From Clostridiales bacterium (GTDB lineage Bacteria > Bacillota > Clostridia > Saccharofermentanales > Saccharofermentanaceae), in NCBI GenBank assembly GCA_017513085.1, contig JAFWDK010000001.1:1-64000 (forward strand): DNA of 64,000 bases, read 5' to 3'. A program made the translations under genes and the position numbers. The notes under the pieces were generated by a model, which ran no database searches, was not told the DNA's origin, and saw nothing but the letters and a program-made list of their open reading frames with translations. Position 1 is the stretch's first letter. The number at the start of each line of letters is the position of its first letter. Below are positions 62,785-64,000 of the stretch, piece after piece.

Positions 62785-64000
62785 ATGAAGAAGCTAATTG
62801 AATTCCGCAATATCGTAAAAGCGTTTGGCAGCCAGGTCGTTCTTAAGGGGATCAATCTGGATATCTATGAGAATGAATTTGTCACACTGCTCGGTCCGTC
62901 CGGCTGCGGCAAGACGACCCTGTTAAGAATCCTGGGCGGATTCCTGAATCAGGATTCTGGCGAAGTCATTCTCGACGGCAAGGAGATCAGCAATGTTCCG
63001 GCCTATCAGCGCCCGATCAATACTGTTTTCCAGCGCTACGCTCTGTTCCCGCATCTGGATGTCTTTGACAACGTCGCCTTCGGTCTGCGCATCAAGAAGA
63101 TGTCGGAAGACCTGATCAAACCGAAAGTCGAGCGTATGATCTCTCTGGTCGGTCTTGAAGGCTTCGAACACCGTGATATCTCCATGATGTCCGGCGGCCA
63201 GCAGCAGCGTGTCGCGATCGCCCGTGCCCTGGTCAACGAACCGGATGTCCTTCTGCTTGACGAACCGCTCTCCGCTCTTGACCGCAAGCTGCGCGTTGAG
63301 ATGCAGCAGGAATTAAAGCGTATCCAGCAGGAAGTCGGCATCACCTTCATCTTCGTCACCCACGACCAGGAAGAAGCATTAACGATGTCCGATAAGATCG
63401 TCGTCATGCGTGACGGCGTGATCCAGCAGATCGGCACTCCGCTTGAGATCTACAATACCCCGAACAACCGCTATGTCGCGAACTTCATCGGCAACTCCAA
63501 TATCGTAGACGGCATGATGAAGAAAGACTACCTCGTAAAATTCGATGACCGTGAATATGAATGCGTCGACTTCGGCTTCAAACCGAATGAACTGGTCGAT
63601 GTCATCATCCGTCCGGAAGATATCCGCATCCTGCCGCCGAACAAAGGCAAACTCAACGGCCAGGTGCTTTCCGTCCTCTTCAAGGGCGTTCATTACGAAA
63701 CGATCGTCGAGACCCGCCGCGGTGCCTCCAAGACAGTAACTCTGCATGTCGTTGAAGGCCGCGATACCTTCAATAAGGAAGCAAACGAAATGATAAACGC
63801 GACGGACTTCACCGTCGATATCGAAGACGTCAAGAACCTGACGAACGAAGACCTGATCGCCCGCGCCAACGCGCAGGCCTGGGTCCCGGACAGCGAACAG
63901 GATATCTCCATCACGACTGTCGAAAACGGTCTGAAAGAGGAATCCGGCAGCTACCCGGTCACCTTCCGCACAGCCAAGGGAACTTCGATCACCGTCAACG
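62785..64000 (+). CDS. potA: Spermidine/putrescine ABC transporter ATPase, cut by window edge
   Basis: 405 residues are visible, without a stop. The ATPase has Walker [14 protein letters not shown] (about residues 35-47), the signature [16 protein letters not shown] and Walker [13 protein letters not shown], then a TOBE-like end ([17 protein letters not shown]). It drives polyamine uptake with permeases expected downstream. It is already longer than a usual PotA of about 350-380 residues: after the TOBE start it has an extra segment ([20 protein letters not shown] and following) of at least 60 residues. Start at 62785 follows AGAGGGG. Confidence 0.94.
   Translation, partial: MKKLIEFRNIVKAFGSQVVLKGINLDIYENEFVTLLGPSGCGKTTLLRILGGFLNQDSGEVILDGKEISNVPAYQRPINTVFQRYALFPHLDVFDNVAFGLRIKKMSEDLIKPKVERMISLVGLEGFEHRDISMMSGGQQQRVAIARALVNEPDVLLLDEPLSALDRKLRVEMQQELKRIQQEVGITFIFVTHDQEEALTMSDKIVVMRDGVIQQIGTPLEIYNTPNNRYVANFIGNSNIVDGMMKKDYLVKFDDREYECVDFGFKPNELVDVIIRPEDIRILPPNKGKLNGQVLSVLFKGVHYETIVETRRGASKTVTLHVVEGRDTFNKEANEMINATDFTVDIEDVKNLTNEDLIARANAQAWVPDSEQDISITTVENGLKEESGSYPVTFRTAKGTSITVN

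Overview
The window comes from a chromosome of a Gram-positive, Bacillota-type bacterium. The genes show strong AGGAGG-type ribosome sites, TATAAT-type promoters, TagGH-type glycan export, an LtaS-like enzyme, a LytR-CpsA-Psr (LCP) protein with PASTA repeats, and no outer-membrane functions. Gene content (XRE-cupin plus PotA, LCP fused to a solute-binding-like domain, many LicD and large membrane glycan enzymes) would suit an Erysipelotrichia or related gut/oral Firmicute; this placement is inference, since there is no rRNA or marker gene here.

Region 1 (1 to about 6,150): the right-hand part of a GC-rich mobilizable/conjugative element of the Tn4451/Tn1549 style: MobC-like accessory protein, MOBP relaxase, small Cys-rich protein, replisome organizer, DnaC-like ATPase, TnpW, and a large TnpX/TndX-type serine recombinase. 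Its right end abuts the C-terminal part of an acyltransferase-3 gene (6,152-6,598), so the element appears to have interrupted a host acyltransferase gene.

Region 2 (6,666 to 34,142): a surface-glycan/teichoic-acid-like membrane enzyme region. It holds several large polytopic proteins of probable GT-C type (two adjacent DUF6020-like proteins, a YfhO protein, two paralogous unassigned proteins and one more), GT2 and GT4 glycosyltransferases, a GT2-DUF2304 pair, an LtaS-like sulfatase-fold enzyme, two MBOAT plus SGNH acylation pairs, a polyprenyl-phosphate GT2, and an LCP protein that would attach polymer to the wall. Many transcription units start with a TATAAT box only 6-11 nt before the ATG and have no ribosome site, implying leaderless or nearly leaderless mRNAs.

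Region 3 (34,319 to 52,846): one long, tightly overlapping operon ending at a strong terminator. It encodes three LicD-type phosphotransferase domains, two cytidylyltransferases (one fused to a Gfo/Idh oxidoreductase), a metallophosphoesterase, GT2, GT61 and DUF1919 enzymes, a tandem-HAD protein, a methyltransferase-kinase-LicD fusion, a UDP-glucuronate decarboxylase-like enzyme, and an ABC exporter whose ATPase has a Wzt-like C-terminal domain. The combination of a WbdD-like methyltransferase/kinase with a Wzt-type exporter suggests a capped glycan recognised for ABC export, here with an added LicD step. Several proteins share a short Rossmann-like module.

Region 4 (52,952 to 64,000): metabolic and housekeeping genes: glutamate dehydrogenase, a sugar aminotransferase, a deletion scar of a UDP-sugar (CapE...CapG-like) locus, a left-handed beta-helix acyltransferase, alanine dehydrogenase, a PduL-nagB-trxA operon, a 5'-nucleotidase lipoprotein, a Pr6Pr membrane protein, and the start of a polyamine transporter operon (XRE-cupin regulator then potA, cut by the window edge). 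No tRNA, rRNA or CRISPR was seen.
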